A DNA stretch of 64,000 bases from Pilimelia terevasa (GCF_014647915.1 NZ_BMQC01000008.1:124001-188000), one strand, 5' to 3'; counted from the stretch's first letter, positions 25,200 to 34,161 are shown. Numbers and translations: made by a program. Notes: generated by a model from the letters alone, not told the origin.

Positions 25200-26728
25200 C
25201 GGCCGAGCGGTCGGGCGTCCGCGGGGCGGGCCGGCACGCCGTCGCCAACCTCGTCGGCGCCGCCCTCACCGCCCTGGCCGGCGTCGCCCTGCACGTCGTC
25301 GTGACGCGGGCCTGGACCCCGGCCGAGGCCGGCCTGTTCTTTGTGGCCAGCAGCCTGTTTCTCGTCGGCGCGGCGGTGGCCGTGCTGGGCAGCAACGTCG
25401 GGGCCGTCTACTTCGTCAGCCGGTACCGGGCGCTGGGCCGGACACCGGAGATCCGGCCGGTCCTGGTCGCCGGGCTCCTGCCGGTCGCCGCTGCGAGCCT
25501 CCTCGTGGCCGTTCTCGGCTGGCTGGCGGCGCCGTGGCTGGTCGACACGCTCGCCGACTCGCCGGGCGTGGCCCGCGACGAGGTGGTGGCCGCTGTCCGG
25601 GTGCTGTTGCCGTTCGTCCCGTGCGCGGCGGCGGCCGAGTTCGCGCTGGCCGCCTGCCGTGGCTTCGGGGCCATGCGGCCGCTGCTGTTGATCGAGCGCC
25701 TCGGGCGCAGCGCCCTGCAACTCGCGGCGGTCGCCGCGGTGGCGGCATGGGGGCTCTCGGCCGGTACCGCGCTCCCGCTGGCGTGGGTGGCACCCTCCCT
25801 GCCGGCGGCGCTCGCGGCCGCGGTGTGGCTCGCCGTCCTGGTGCGCCGGGCCGGCGGCGGGGCGGGCGGTCCGGGGTCGGCGTGGCGCGGGCAGTGGCGG
25901 CCGTTCTGGCGGTACACCGGCCCCCGGGCGCTGGCCAACCTGCTCCAGGTGATGCTCCAACGCCTCGACATCGTCCTGGTGGGGGTGCTGCGCGGCGTCG
26001 CGGACGCCGCCGTCTACACGGCGGCGACCCGCTTCCTGGTGGTGGGCCAGCTGGCCGGGCAGGCCCTGTCGACCTCGGTCCAGCACCGCCTCGCGGCCCA
26101 CCTCGCCACCGGCGACCGGGCGGCGGCGGGGGCGCTGTACCAGGCGGCCACGGGGTGGCTCGTGCTGCTGTCCTGGCCGGTGTACCTCGGCGGCGCCCTG
26201 CTCGCGGAACCGGTCCTCGCCCTGTTCGGACCCGGCTACACCGCGGGCCGGACAGTGCTCGTGGTGCTGGCGCTGACGATGCTCGTGGCCACCGGATGCG
26301 GCATGGTGGACGCGGTGCTGATGATGGCGGGGCGCACCTCGTGGACGCTGTACAACGCAGCGGCGGCAGGGACCGTCAACATCGCGGCGAACCTGTGGTG
26401 GATTCCCGCCCACGGCATCCTCGGCGCCGCCGCCGCGTGGTCGCTGGCGATCCTGCTCAACAATCTCGTGCCGCTCCTCCAGTTGCACCGCGCCTGCGGG
26501 CTGCACCCCTTCGGGCGGGGGACCCGGCTCGCGGCCGGGCTGGCGATGAGCTGCTTCGGCGTGCTGCCGCTGGCGGTGCGCGCGGTGGCGGGCGCGGGAT
26601 CGGCGCCGGCGGCGGCGGCGCTCGCGGTCGGCGCGGCGGCGTACGCGGCGGCGGCGTGGCGCTGGCGCGGCCCCCTGCACCTGGACTCGCTGCGCGCCCT
26701 CCGCCGAGCGGCGCCCGCCACCACCTGA
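25196..26728 (+). CDS. Polysaccharide flippase (Wzx/MATE-type)
   Basis: 510 residues from the GTG at 25196 (GTGA overlap); a GTG 9 bp upstream is also in frame. About fourteen membrane segments fill the protein. The N-terminal ALTALAGVALHVVVTRAWTP and the later YTAATRFLVVGQLAGQALSTSVQHRL match the polysaccharide biosynthesis/oligosaccharidyl-lipid flippase superfamily. It would turn the lipid-linked, possibly sulfated, repeat unit to the outer membrane face for polymerisation. It ends the tight part of the rightward operon; 103 bp follow before the next gene. Confidence 0.88.
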   Translation: MTAERSGVRGAGRHAVANLVGAALTALAGVALHVVVTRAWTPAEAGLFFVASSLFLVGAAVAVLGSNVGAVYFVSRYRALGRTPEIRPVLVAGLLPVAAASLLVAVLGWLAAPWLVDTLADSPGVARDEVVAAVRVLLPFVPCAAAAEFALAACRGFGAMRPLLLIERLGRSALQLAAVAAVAAWGLSAGTALPLAWVAPSLPAALAAAVWLAVLVRRAGGGAGGPGSAWRGQWRPFWRYTGPRALANLLQVMLQRLDIVLVGVLRGVADAAVYTAATRFLVVGQLAGQALSTSVQHRLAAHLATGDRAAAGALYQAATGWLVLLSWPVYLGGALLAEPVLALFGPGYTAGRTVLVVLALTMLVATGCGMVDAVLMMAGRTSWTLYNAAAAGTVNIAANLWWIPAHGILGAAAAWSLAILLNNLVPLLQLHRACGLHPFGRGTRLAAGLAMSCFGVLPLAVRAVAGAGSAPAAAALAVGAAAYAAAAWRWRGPLHLDSLRALRRAAPATT

Positions 26729-26831
26729 GCATCGCCGGGCGGGCACGGGATGTCGGTGACCGCATGATCGACGAAGTCACATCCGACGAAACGGACGCCA
26801 GGGTGGAGCGGGCCGCGGGTTTGCGGTCAGG

Positions 26832-28886
26832 ATGGGTCCGTCCACAGTCGGGCCAGCGGTCGGGGTGAATGCGGTGAATCGGGTGTGCCATCGAGCGGTC
26901 GGCCTGCTGGTGATGGGTCTGGTGGCGGTAGCCGGGTGCCCCGGCCCGGCTGACGCCGCGGCTGCGGTGTCGGCCGAGACCCGCGCCGCCAACCCCGACA
27001 CCGGGATGCTGGCGACGGTGCCGTCGGCGCGTACGCCGGACGTCCGCGACGGTGCGGTGGACGCGATCGTGGACCTCGGCGACACCGTGGTCGTCGGCGG
27101 CGACTTCACCCAGGCCCGCGACCCCGGCGGCGGTACGGCCGCCGCCCGCCGCCACCTGCTCGCCTTCGCCAAGGCCACCGGCCGCGTCGACCCGGCGTTC
27201 GCCCCGGTGGTCAACGGGGAGGTCCGGGCGGTCGCCGCGGGTCCGATCCCCGGCACGGTGTTCGTCGCCGGGCGCTTCGCCACGGTCAACGGCGTGCGGC
27301 AGCCGCGGCTCGCGCTGCTGCGCGTGCGGGACGGCGGCCTCGTCGCCGGCTTCCGGCCGCCCGTCCTCAACGGCGCGGTCAAGGACCTGCGGCTGGTCGG
27401 CGACCGGCTGCTGGTGGGCGGCTCGTTCACCCGCGCGGGCGTGGCCCGGCGGGTGGGCCTGGCCTCGCTGGACGCCCGTACGGGCCGGCTGGACGACTAC
27501 CTGACGGCGGCGCTGTCGGGCAACCACAACTACGCGGGCACGGGCGCCCGCGCGCCGGTCGGGGTGGAGAATCTCGCGGTCTCGCCGGACCGCCGGCACC
27601 TCGTGGTGATCGGCAACTTCCGGCGGGTGGACGGGGTGACCCACCGGCAGATCGTCCGGTTCGACCTCGGCGCGCGAACGGCCCGGGTGCGGGACTGGCG
27701 GACCGACGCGTTCGCGCCGGCCTGCAACGCCCACGCCTTCGACCACTGGGTCCGGGACGTCGCCTTCGCGCCGGACGGCGGCTACTTCGTCGTGGTCACC
27801 ACCGGCGCCCACTTCCCGGGGACCCTGTGCGACAGCGTGACGCGGTGGGAGACGGGCCGGCGCGGTCCGGGCCAGCAGCCGACGTGGGCGAACCACTCCG
27901 GCGGCGACACCTTCCTGTCCGTCGCGGTCGGCCGGTCGTCGGTGTTCGTCGGCGGGCACTTCCGCTGGCTGAACAACCCGCTCGGCGCGGACGTCGCGGA
28001 GCCCGGCGCGGTGGGCCGGGCGAGCATCGCGGCGCTGGACCCGGCCAGCGGCCTGCCGCAGCGGTGGAACCCGGGCCGCAACCCGCGCGGGTACGGGGTG
28101 GACGAGATGCACCTGACGCGGGACGGGCTGTGGCTGGGCAGCGACACGCGCTACCTGGGCAACAAGGAGCACCAGCGGGAACGGATCGCCTTCCTGCCGT
28201 TCGGGCCGGCGGCGGTCCACTCACGGGCGGTCGCCGCGCTGCCCGGCCGGGTGTACCAGTTCGGCGCCGCCCACCGGGTGCGGGAGTACGACGGGGACCG
28301 GCAGGTCGGGCCGCCGGCGGAGCTGGCGGGCGTCACGGCCGACTGGCGGCGCGCGCGCGGCGCGTTCTGGGTGGGCGGCACCCTGTTCTACGGCGAGGGG
28401 GGCACCCTGCGGCGGCGGGCCTTCTCCGGCCGGGCGCTCGGGGAGCCGGCGGTGGTGGACCCGTACCACGATCCGAAGTGGGACACGGTGCTCACCGGGT
28501 CCAAGCCGGACCTGGGCCAGACCTACGCCGGAGTGGCCACGTCGTTCCACGCGCAACTGCCGCAGGTGTCCGGCATGTTCTACGCCGACGGCCGGCTGTA
28601 CTACGCCCTGACGGGCCGGCCCGGCCTGTACTGGCGCTGGTTCGACCCGGACAGCGGCACGGTCGGCGCGGTACCGGAGACGGTGCCCGGGGTGACCGGC
28701 CTGGCGGCGACGACAGGGATCTTCGTGGCGGGCGGCCACTTCTACGCCGCCTACGTGACGACCGGGTCGTTGCTGCGACGAGCCTGGACGGCCGGCGTCG
28801 GCCCCACCGGCCCGGCGACCGCGGTCAGCGGGCCGAAGCTCGACGGCACCGACTGGCGGTCACCGCTGACGTTCGTCGGCCCGTGA
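26832..28886 (+). CDS. Secreted delta-60/DUF5122-type beta-propeller, possible lipoprotein
   Basis: 684 residues; the ATG at 26832 or in-frame GTGs at 26865/26874 could be the start, none with a strong ribosome site. The hydrophobic signal LLVMGLVAVAGCPGPADAAAA contains a lipobox-like VAGC, but could also be cut at ADA-A. The rest is repetitive strands with GGDFT, AGRF, GGSFTRAG, IGNFRRV and GGHFRWLNN at regular intervals, the hallmark of delta-60 repeats that build beta-propellers. It may bind the exported polysaccharide at the surface. Its role is a guess from its position after the flippase. Confidence 0.75.
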   Translation: MGPSTVGPAVGVNAVNRVCHRAVGLLVMGLVAVAGCPGPADAAAAVSAETRAANPDTGMLATVPSARTPDVRDGAVDAIVDLGDTVVVGGDFTQARDPGGGTAAARRHLLAFAKATGRVDPAFAPVVNGEVRAVAAGPIPGTVFVAGRFATVNGVRQPRLALLRVRDGGLVAGFRPPVLNGAVKDLRLVGDRLLVGGSFTRAGVARRVGLASLDARTGRLDDYLTAALSGNHNYAGTGARAPVGVENLAVSPDRRHLVVIGNFRRVDGVTHRQIVRFDLGARTARVRDWRTDAFAPACNAHAFDHWVRDVAFAPDGGYFVVVTTGAHFPGTLCDSVTRWETGRRGPGQQPTWANHSGGDTFLSVAVGRSSVFVGGHFRWLNNPLGADVAEPGAVGRASIAALDPASGLPQRWNPGRNPRGYGVDEMHLTRDGLWLGSDTRYLGNKEHQRERIAFLPFGPAAVHSRAVAALPGRVYQFGAAHRVREYDGDRQVGPPAELAGVTADWRRARGAFWVGGTLFYGEGGTLRRRAFSGRALGEPAVVDPYHDPKWDTVLTGSKPDLGQTYAGVATSFHAQLPQVSGMFYADGRLYYALTGRPGLYWRWFDPDSGTVGAVPETVPGVTGLAATTGIFVAGGHFYAAYVTTGSLLRRAWTAGVGPTGPATAVSGPKLDGTDWRSPLTFVGP

Positions 28887-28897
28887 CCCGGGGCTGT

Positions 28898-28916
28898 CCC
28901 GCCGCGGCGCGGCGGG
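28898..28916. terminator. Hairpin between convergent propeller and CBS genes
   Basis: CCCGCCGC (28898-28905) pairs with GCGGCGGG (28909-28916) around a GGC loop, 8 bp of pure G-C stem. It lies between two convergent stops and could end transcription from both sides. Confidence 0.65.
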
Positions 28917-28921
28917 GCGGC

Positions 28922-29311
28922 TCAGGCCGCCGCGTCCGTCGCCTGGGTCCAGACCCGCAGGATGTCCCGGACCGAGATGACCCCGAGGACCTCGCTGCCG
29001 TCCAGCACCACCAGGTGCCGGAAGCCGCCGCGGACCATCGCCGCGGCGGCGGCCTCCACGGTCCAGGCGGGGCCGGCGTAGACGACGTCCCATGTCAGGT
29101 GGGAGCCGGTGCGCTCGGTGTCCGGGTCGAGGCCCCGGCCGATGGCCATGAGCACGTCCCGCTCGGTGATGATCCCGACCCCCTCCGAGTCCGGGTCCAG
29201 CACCACCGCCGAGCCGACCCTGCGCTCGGCCATCAGCGTCGCCGTCTGTCGCAGCGTGTGCTCCGGGCCCACCGTCAGGACCAGGGCAGCCATCGCTTCG
29301 CGTACATGCAT
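28922..29311 (-). CDS. Two-CBS-domain protein
   Basis: 129 residues from the ATG at 29311, which has AAGGGG 8 bp upstream and gives the usual MHVREAM start; an in-frame GTG at 29320 is less likely. It consists only of a pair of CBS motifs (TLRQTATLMAERRVGSAVV with GIITERDVLMAIGRG, then VEAAAAAMVRGGFRHLVVL with GVISVRDILR), which form a Bateman module binding adenosine nucleotides such as AMP or ATP. Such stand-alone proteins usually act as sensors. The partner is unknown. Confidence 0.9.
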   Translation of the reverse strand: MHVREAMAALVLTVGPEHTLRQTATLMAERRVGSAVVLDPDSEGVGIITERDVLMAIGRGLDPDTERTGSHLTWDVVYAGPAWTVEAAAAAMVRGGFRHLVVLDGSEVLGVISVRDILRVWTQATDAAA

Positions 29312-29506
29312 TCCCATCACCCCTTACGCACCGTACGGACATCGTGGCGGCCAGGGTGGCAAGTCTCAAGACTTGTACTTTTCCGGCGCTTATGAGGGTG
29401 GATCGCGGTATGGGGCCGGGTGCCCGGTTCGGCCGCCCCGCCCGGCCGGGTCGGGACCGGCCCGACGGATAGGATCACCGGACCGCCACGTCGAAGGGAC
29501 CACTCC

Positions 29507-30238
29507 ATGATCGGGCTCGTACTCGCGGCCGGCGCCGGGCGGCGGCTGCGTCCGTACACGGACACGCTGCCCAAGGCCCTGGTCCCGGTCGACGGCGAAA
29601 TCACCATCCTGGACATCGCGCTGCGCAACCTGGCCGAGGTCGGGCTGACCGACGTGGCCGTGGTCGTCGGCTACCGGGCCGAGGCGGTCCAGGCCCGCCG
29701 GGCGGCGCTGGAGGAGCGGTACGGCGTGCGGCTCACCCTGGTCCACAACGACCGGGCCGAGGAGTGGAACAACGCGTACTCCCTGTGGCTGGCCCGCGAC
29801 CACTTCGCCGCGGGCGCGCTGCTGGTCAACGGCGACACCGTCCACCCGGTCAGCGTCGAGAAGACCCTGCTGGCCCAGCGCGGACCCGGCGTCCTGCTGG
29901 CCGTCGACGACGTCAAGGCGCTGGCCGAGGAGGAGATGAAGACCGTCTTCGACGCCGAGGGCCGGCTCACCCGGATCACCAAGCTGATGCCGCCGGAGGC
30001 GGCGTTCGGCGAGTACATCGGCGCCACCCTGATCGAGCCGCACGCTGCCGGGCCGCTGGCCGAGGCGCTGAAGGCGACCTGGGAGCGGGACCCGGACCTG
30101 TACTACGAGGACGGCTACCAGGAGTTCGCCGCGCGCGGCGGGGAGGTCCGGGCGGCCACGATCGGCACGGTCGATTGGGTGGAGGTCGACAACCACGCCG
30201 ACCTGACCCGGGCCCGGGAGATCGCGTGCCGCTACTAG
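29507..30238 (+). CDS. Sugar/alcohol-phosphate cytidylyltransferase (LicC-like)
   Basis: 243 residues, ATG with AAGGGA upstream. The N-terminal LVLAAGAGRRLRPYTDTLPKALVPV is the nucleotidyltransferase signature, with the catalytic Arg and Lys. VHNDRAEEWNNAYSLWLAR and LLVNGDTVHP follow the pattern of phosphocholine and inositol-1-phosphate cytidylyltransferases rather than glucose-type enzymes. It likely turns a polyol- or choline-phosphate into its CDP form. It starts a three-gene operon whose overlaps (13 bp, then 26 bp) tie it to a dehydrogenase and a CDP-alcohol transferase. Confidence 0.85.
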   Translation: MIGLVLAAGAGRRLRPYTDTLPKALVPVDGEITILDIALRNLAEVGLTDVAVVVGYRAEAVQARRAALEERYGVRLTLVHNDRAEEWNNAYSLWLARDHFAAGALLVNGDTVHPVSVEKTLLAQRGPGVLLAVDDVKALAEEEMKTVFDAEGRLTRITKLMPPEAAFGEYIGATLIEPHAAGPLAEALKATWERDPDLYYEDGYQEFAARGGEVRAATIGTVDWVEVDNHADLTRAREIACRY

Positions 30239-31293
30239 CCCGCACGGTTAACACCCCGCTGGCCATCGAGGTCCGGCGCGGGGCGATCGCCGAACTGGGG
30301 CCGCTGCTCGCCGACCGGCGGATCTCGGCCGGCGGCGACGTGGCCCTGGTCGTCGGCCCCGGACAGGGGGAGCGGATCGCCGACCTGTGCCGGCCGGGGC
30401 TGGGCCGCGCCGACCTGTTCCCGGTCACCGGGGGGACGCTCGACGCCGCCCACGACCTGGGGGACCAGTTGCGCGCCCGCAGCTACGACGCGGTGGTCGG
30501 GATCGGCGGCGGCAAGACCATTGACACCGCGAAGTACGCGGCCTCGCGGTACGCCGTACCGATGGTGACCGTGGCGACGTCGCTGGCCAACGACGGCATC
30601 GCCTCGCCGGTGGCCTCGCTGGAGCACCAGGGCCGCAAGGGCTCCTACGGCGTGCACATCCCGATCGCCGTCGTCGTCGACCTCGACTTCGTCGAGGACG
30701 GGCCGGACGCCCAGACCCGGGCCGGCGTCGGCGACGCGGTCAGCAACCTCAACGCCGTCGCCGACTGGGAACTCGCCCACCGGGTCCGGGGCGAGCCGCT
30801 GGACGGCCTGGCGGTGACGCTCGCCCGGACCGGGGCGGAGGCGCTGCTCAACCACCCGGGCGGCATCGCCGACGACGACTTCCTGACGGTCCTGGCCGAG
30901 GCGCTGATCCTCGGCGGGCTGGCGATGGCGGTGTGCGGGTCGAGCCGGCCGGCCTCCGGCGGCTGCCACGAGATCTCGCACGCGCTCGACGAGCTGGCCC
31001 CCGGCACCGCGTCGCACGGGGCGCAGGTGGGGCTCGGGGCGCTGGTGTGCACGTACCTGCGCGGCGAGCGGTCGCGGTTCGCCCAGCTCGCCCGCTGCCT
31101 GCACCGGCACGGCCTGCCGCGGACCGCCGCCGAGCTGGGCGTCGACGACGACCTGCTGGCCGAGGCGCTGGTCCGGGCGCCGCAGACCCGACCCGACCGG
31201 TACACGATCCTGGAACACCTGGACCTGGACCGCGTGGCGGCGGGCACCCGCCTGGCAGACTACGCCGATGCCCTCGCCGCAGTCGCCGTCTGA
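30226..31293 (+). CDS. Glycerol-1-phosphate dehydrogenase-like enzyme (iron-containing ADH superfamily)
   Basis: 355 residues from the GTG at 30226 (GGGAG 5 bp upstream), overlapping the previous gene by 13 bp. It has a GIGGGKTIDTAKYAA NAD-binding segment, VATSLANDGIASP, and SSRPASGGCHEISHAL with metal-binding histidines. These match the G1P dehydrogenase/AraM branch, which makes sn-glycerol-1-phosphate from dihydroxyacetone phosphate, but other polyol-phosphate dehydrogenases share them. With the cytidylyltransferase it probably supplies a CDP-polyol to the next enzyme. The stereochemistry cannot be read from sequence. Confidence 0.83.
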   Translation: MPLLARTVNTPLAIEVRRGAIAELGPLLADRRISAGGDVALVVGPGQGERIADLCRPGLGRADLFPVTGGTLDAAHDLGDQLRARSYDAVVGIGGGKTIDTAKYAASRYAVPMVTVATSLANDGIASPVASLEHQGRKGSYGVHIPIAVVVDLDFVEDGPDAQTRAGVGDAVSNLNAVADWELAHRVRGEPLDGLAVTLARTGAEALLNHPGGIADDDFLTVLAEALILGGLAMAVCGSSRPASGGCHEISHALDELAPGTASHGAQVGLGALVCTYLRGERSRFAQLARCLHRHGLPRTAAELGVDDDLLAEALVRAPQTRPDRYTILEHLDLDRVAAGTRLADYADALAAVAV

Positions 31294-32029
31294 GCCGGCC
31301 CGCCAGTCCCGCCCCGCCCACCGGTACGCCGACTTCTACGCGGTCAACCGCGGCGGCGGCCTGTTCTCCGAGGCGGTGAGCCAGCGGCTCGGCGCGCTGA
31401 TCGCGCTCGGCGGCGCGCGGGCACGGCTGACGCCGCGGGCGCTGACGCTGGTGAACCTGCTCCTCGGGCTGGCCACGTCGGTCACCGTGGTCGCGCTCGC
31501 CGGGGCGGTGGCCGCCGGGCGGTCGCCCGCGTGGCCGGTCGGCCTCGCCGCGCTGCTCGGCTGGCAGGCCGCGTACGCGTTCGACTGCGCGGACGGCCAG
31601 CTCGCCCGGGTGACCGGCCGCAGCAGCCCGCGCGGCGCGCGCCTGGACATCCTCTGCGACGTCGCCGCGCAGATCGCCCTGGTCACGGCCCTGGCGGCGA
31701 CGGCGGCGGCCCAGCGCCCGGACACCCCGGGCTGGCTCCTGGCGGCCTTCGCCGGCACCTGGATGGTCAACCTGGTGACGTCGGTCCTGGCGAGCGGGCC
31801 CCAGGCGGAGAGCCTGGTGACCTCGACGGCACCGGCGGCGCGCGCGGTGAAGCTCGTGCGCGACTACGGCGCGGTGGTCGCGCTGGCGGGCGTGGTGCTG
31901 ACGGTCGCGCCGGCGGCGACGGTCTGGGTGGTGACCGCCTTCACCCTCGTCAACGGCGGCTTCCTGCTGGCCAGCATCGCCGCCGCGACCCGACCGACCC
32001 CCGGCACCCCGGCCGCGCCCCGCCCCTGA
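31268..32029 (+). CDS. CDP-alcohol phosphatidyltransferase family enzyme
   Basis: 253 residues with about six membrane segments. The signature D-x2-D-G-x2-A-R-x8-G-x3-D-x3-D is complete: DCADGQLAR, eight residues, then GARLDILCD. These enzymes join a CDP-activated alcohol to a second alcohol at the membrane. Here the activated donor probably comes from the two upstream genes, whose frames overlap this one by 26 bp. The acceptor could be a lipid, an inositol or a polyol. The convergent GT4 gene ends 6 bp after this stop, leaving no room for a terminator. Confidence 0.9.
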   Translation: MPSPQSPSEPARQSRPAHRYADFYAVNRGGGLFSEAVSQRLGALIALGGARARLTPRALTLVNLLLGLATSVTVVALAGAVAAGRSPAWPVGLAALLGWQAAYAFDCADGQLARVTGRSSPRGARLDILCDVAAQIALVTALAATAAAQRPDTPGWLLAAFAGTWMVNLVTSVLASGPQAESLVTSTAPAARAVKLVRDYGAVVALAGVVLTVAPAATVWVVTAFTLVNGGFLLASIAAATRPTPGTPAAPRP

Positions 32030-32035
32030 GCCCGG

Positions 32036-33244
32036 CTACCGGGCCACCGCCGCGTACACCGCCAGCAACTGCGCGGTCACCACGTCCGGGTGGAAGGTCG
32101 CCAGGTACCGGTCCCGCGCCGCCCCCGCCAGGCCCGGTGCCGCCGCCCGGACCGCCGGCAGGGCGGCGGCCAGGTCGTCGGCCCGCGGCGGCACCACCCA
32201 GCCGGCCGCGCCGGCCGTGAGCGCGGTGACCGGGCTCGCCGCCCCGGGCGCCACCGCCGCCCCCACGCCCACCAGGTACGGCACGCCGCCGAGCGCGGTG
32301 CCGAGCACCGGGCGTCCCGCGGCGAGCGCCTCGATCACGACGGTCGGCAGGACGTCGTGCCAGGTCGGTACCGCCAGCACCACCGACGAGGCGGCCAGCG
32401 CCGCGCGGACGCCGTCGCGGTCCAGCGGGCCGAGGTAGCTGACGTCCGCGCGGCTGGCCGCGGCCCGCTCGGCCAGCTCCCGCTGCGGGCCGTCGCCGGC
32501 CAGCCGCAGCGGCCCCAGGGCGCCGTCGGGGTGCCGGTGCCAGGCGTCCAGCAGCAGGCCGAGGCCCTTCTCGGGGGCGAACCGGCCGTAGAACAGGAAG
32601 CCGTCGCCGGCCGGTGCCGGCGGGCCGGGGTCCGGGATGGAGTTCGGCTTGACCGCGATCCGGTCGGCGGGGATGCCGTAGTCGCCCAGGTGGGCGGCGA
32701 TGCCGGAGGTGAGGGCCAGGTACCGGTCGACGGACCGCCAGGTGGGCCGGTGCGCGGCGAGTGCCACCGCCATGACCGCGCTCTGCGCCCGGCTGTCCCG
32801 GTAGCAGGCGTGGCGCACCCCCGGCCAGCCCAGCGCCCGGCCCCGGCAGTCGGTGCAGATCCCGCCGTCGCGGAAGTACAGGCCGGGGGAGCAGACCTGG
32901 CGGTAGTTGTGCACCGTCTGCACCACGGGCACCCCGTGCCGGTGCGCGGTGCGGACCACCCACGGCGACAGCAGCGGGTACGGGTTGTGCAGGTGCAGGA
33001 CGTCGGGCCGGGTCCGGCGCAGGAGCGCGGCCAGCTCGCGCTGCGCGCGCCCGTTGTACAGCGGCGAGGCGGGCAGCAGCGCCTTGTCGAGCGTGGACAT
33101 GGCGGGGATGTCGTCGGAGTCGCGCAGGAACGGCAGCACCTGCGCCCCCGCGGCGCGCAGCTCGGCGATGTCCTGGTCGACGATCACGTTCTCCCCGGAG
33201 GGCAGGACACTGCGGTACCGGTTGTGCGCCACGACCACCTTCAC
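32036..33244 (-). CDS. Family 4 glycosyltransferase (GT-B)
   Basis: 402 residues. The N-terminal acceptor half has LHLHNPYPLLSPWVV and VQTVHNYRQVCSPG; a Cys group (CTDCRGRALGWPGVRHACY) is typical of a subgroup of bacterial GT4 enzymes. The C-terminal half shows FLFYGRFAPEKGLGLLLDAW, RLAGDGPQ and VVIEALAAGRPVLGTALGG with the donor-binding Glu. It probably adds a hexose to a lipid-linked or polyol-phosphate acceptor. It faces the CDP-alcohol operon with 6 bp between stops; a functional link is only suggested by proximity. Confidence 0.9.
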   Translation of the reverse strand: MKVVVAHNRYRSVLPSGENVIVDQDIAELRAAGAQVLPFLRDSDDIPAMSTLDKALLPASPLYNGRAQRELAALLRRTRPDVLHLHNPYPLLSPWVVRTAHRHGVPVVQTVHNYRQVCSPGLYFRDGGICTDCRGRALGWPGVRHACYRDSRAQSAVMAVALAAHRPTWRSVDRYLALTSGIAAHLGDYGIPADRIAVKPNSIPDPGPPAPAGDGFLFYGRFAPEKGLGLLLDAWHRHPDGALGPLRLAGDGPQRELAERAAASRADVSYLGPLDRDGVRAALAASSVVLAVPTWHDVLPTVVIEALAAGRPVLGTALGGVPYLVGVGAAVAPGAASPVTALTAGAAGWVVPPRADDLAAALPAVRAAAPGLAGAARDRYLATFHPDVVTAQLLAVYAAVAR

Positions 33245-33278
33245 CCGCCCAACCTATCGCCGCCGCCGGGCGGCCGGT

Positions 33279-34010
33279 CTACCGCCAGGCGGGCGGCGCC
33301 GGCAGCGGCCCCGGCGGGTGTACGTGGAGGGTGGTGGCGGTGGGCCGCCCGGCGAGCCACATCAGCAGCGTCGGCGAGGTCGCGCGGACGGTCCGCAGCG
33401 GGCGCCGGCCCAGCGGCAGCCGCTGCCCGGTGTCGGTGGCGTGCAGCAGCAGGTCGGCGAGCGCCCCGCCGCGGCGCAGTGCCGCGGCGGTGTCGGCCAG
33501 TTCCTGGTGGACGAACGACGGCGCCCAGTGCCGCGGGGTGTAGGCCACCGCCAGGTCCACGTGGTGGATCTCCAGCTCGCGCAGCCGGCTGGGCAGGACC
33601 GCGCGGGCGGGGCGGTGGACGCCGCCGAGCCAGCGCACGTACCGGTCCCAGCGGTCGGCGGGGTGCGCGAGCACGGCGCGCCGGAGCCGGGCGGCGGAGG
33701 CGGCGAGGTCCGCGCGGATCGCGGCCAGCGGCCGGTTCGCCCCGTGGGCGATCTCCCGTTCGCGGTCCTGCCCGCTGGTGTACTGGGGGATGTCCGCGCC
33801 GGTGCGGGCGGCGGTCAGCAGCCGGACCCGGGAGTCGGCGCCGCGGGCGAGGTGGGTGAGGACGTGGGCCCGGGACCAGCCGGGCAGCAGCGAGGGCCGC
33901 CGGGCGTCCCCCTCGCCGAGCGCGGCGGCCGCGCCGAGCAGCCGGGACGTGGCGTCGTCCAGGGCACACAGCCAGGCCGTCGCGACGGCCCGTTCGGAGT
34001 GGATGGCCAT
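33279..34010 (-). CDS. Mycothiol-dependent maleylpyruvate isomerase-like (DinB/MDMPI) protein
   Basis: 243 residues from the ATG at 34010; a longer open frame upstream is low-complexity and overlaps the divergent mutM region. The N-terminal four-helix metal-binding domain (LLPGWSRAHVLTHLARGADSRVR) has the histidine pattern of the DinB/maleylpyruvate-isomerase family, and RLRELEIHHVDLAVAY provides the other metal ligands. The C-terminal domain (TLLMWLAGR) is the usual MDMPI-C. Such actinobacterial proteins use mycothiol in detoxification or ring-cleavage steps, or bind metal only. Substrate unknown. Confidence 0.85.
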   Translation of the reverse strand: MAIHSERAVATAWLCALDDATSRLLGAAAALGEGDARRPSLLPGWSRAHVLTHLARGADSRVRLLTAARTGADIPQYTSGQDREREIAHGANRPLAAIRADLAASAARLRRAVLAHPADRWDRYVRWLGGVHRPARAVLPSRLRELEIHHVDLAVAYTPRHWAPSFVHQELADTAAALRRGGALADLLLHATDTGQRLPLGRRPLRTVRATSPTLLMWLAGRPTATTLHVHPPGPLPAPPAWR

Positions 34011-34161
34011 GGTTCCCGCTTCCCCGCGCGGCCCGCCCGCTAACCCGCCGGGTCGACCGCCCGGGTGGCGGCGCGGGACCGACGGCGGGGTGACCGGCCG
34101 GGTGGGGGCGCGGGGACCGATGGCCGACCCGCGGGCCGGGCCGGCTGGGTACGGTGGGCGG

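Noticed and set aside
15897-28886. A horizontally acquired island
   Set aside because: Base composition and codon use look the same as flanking genes, and no integrase, tRNA boundary or repeat flanks it.
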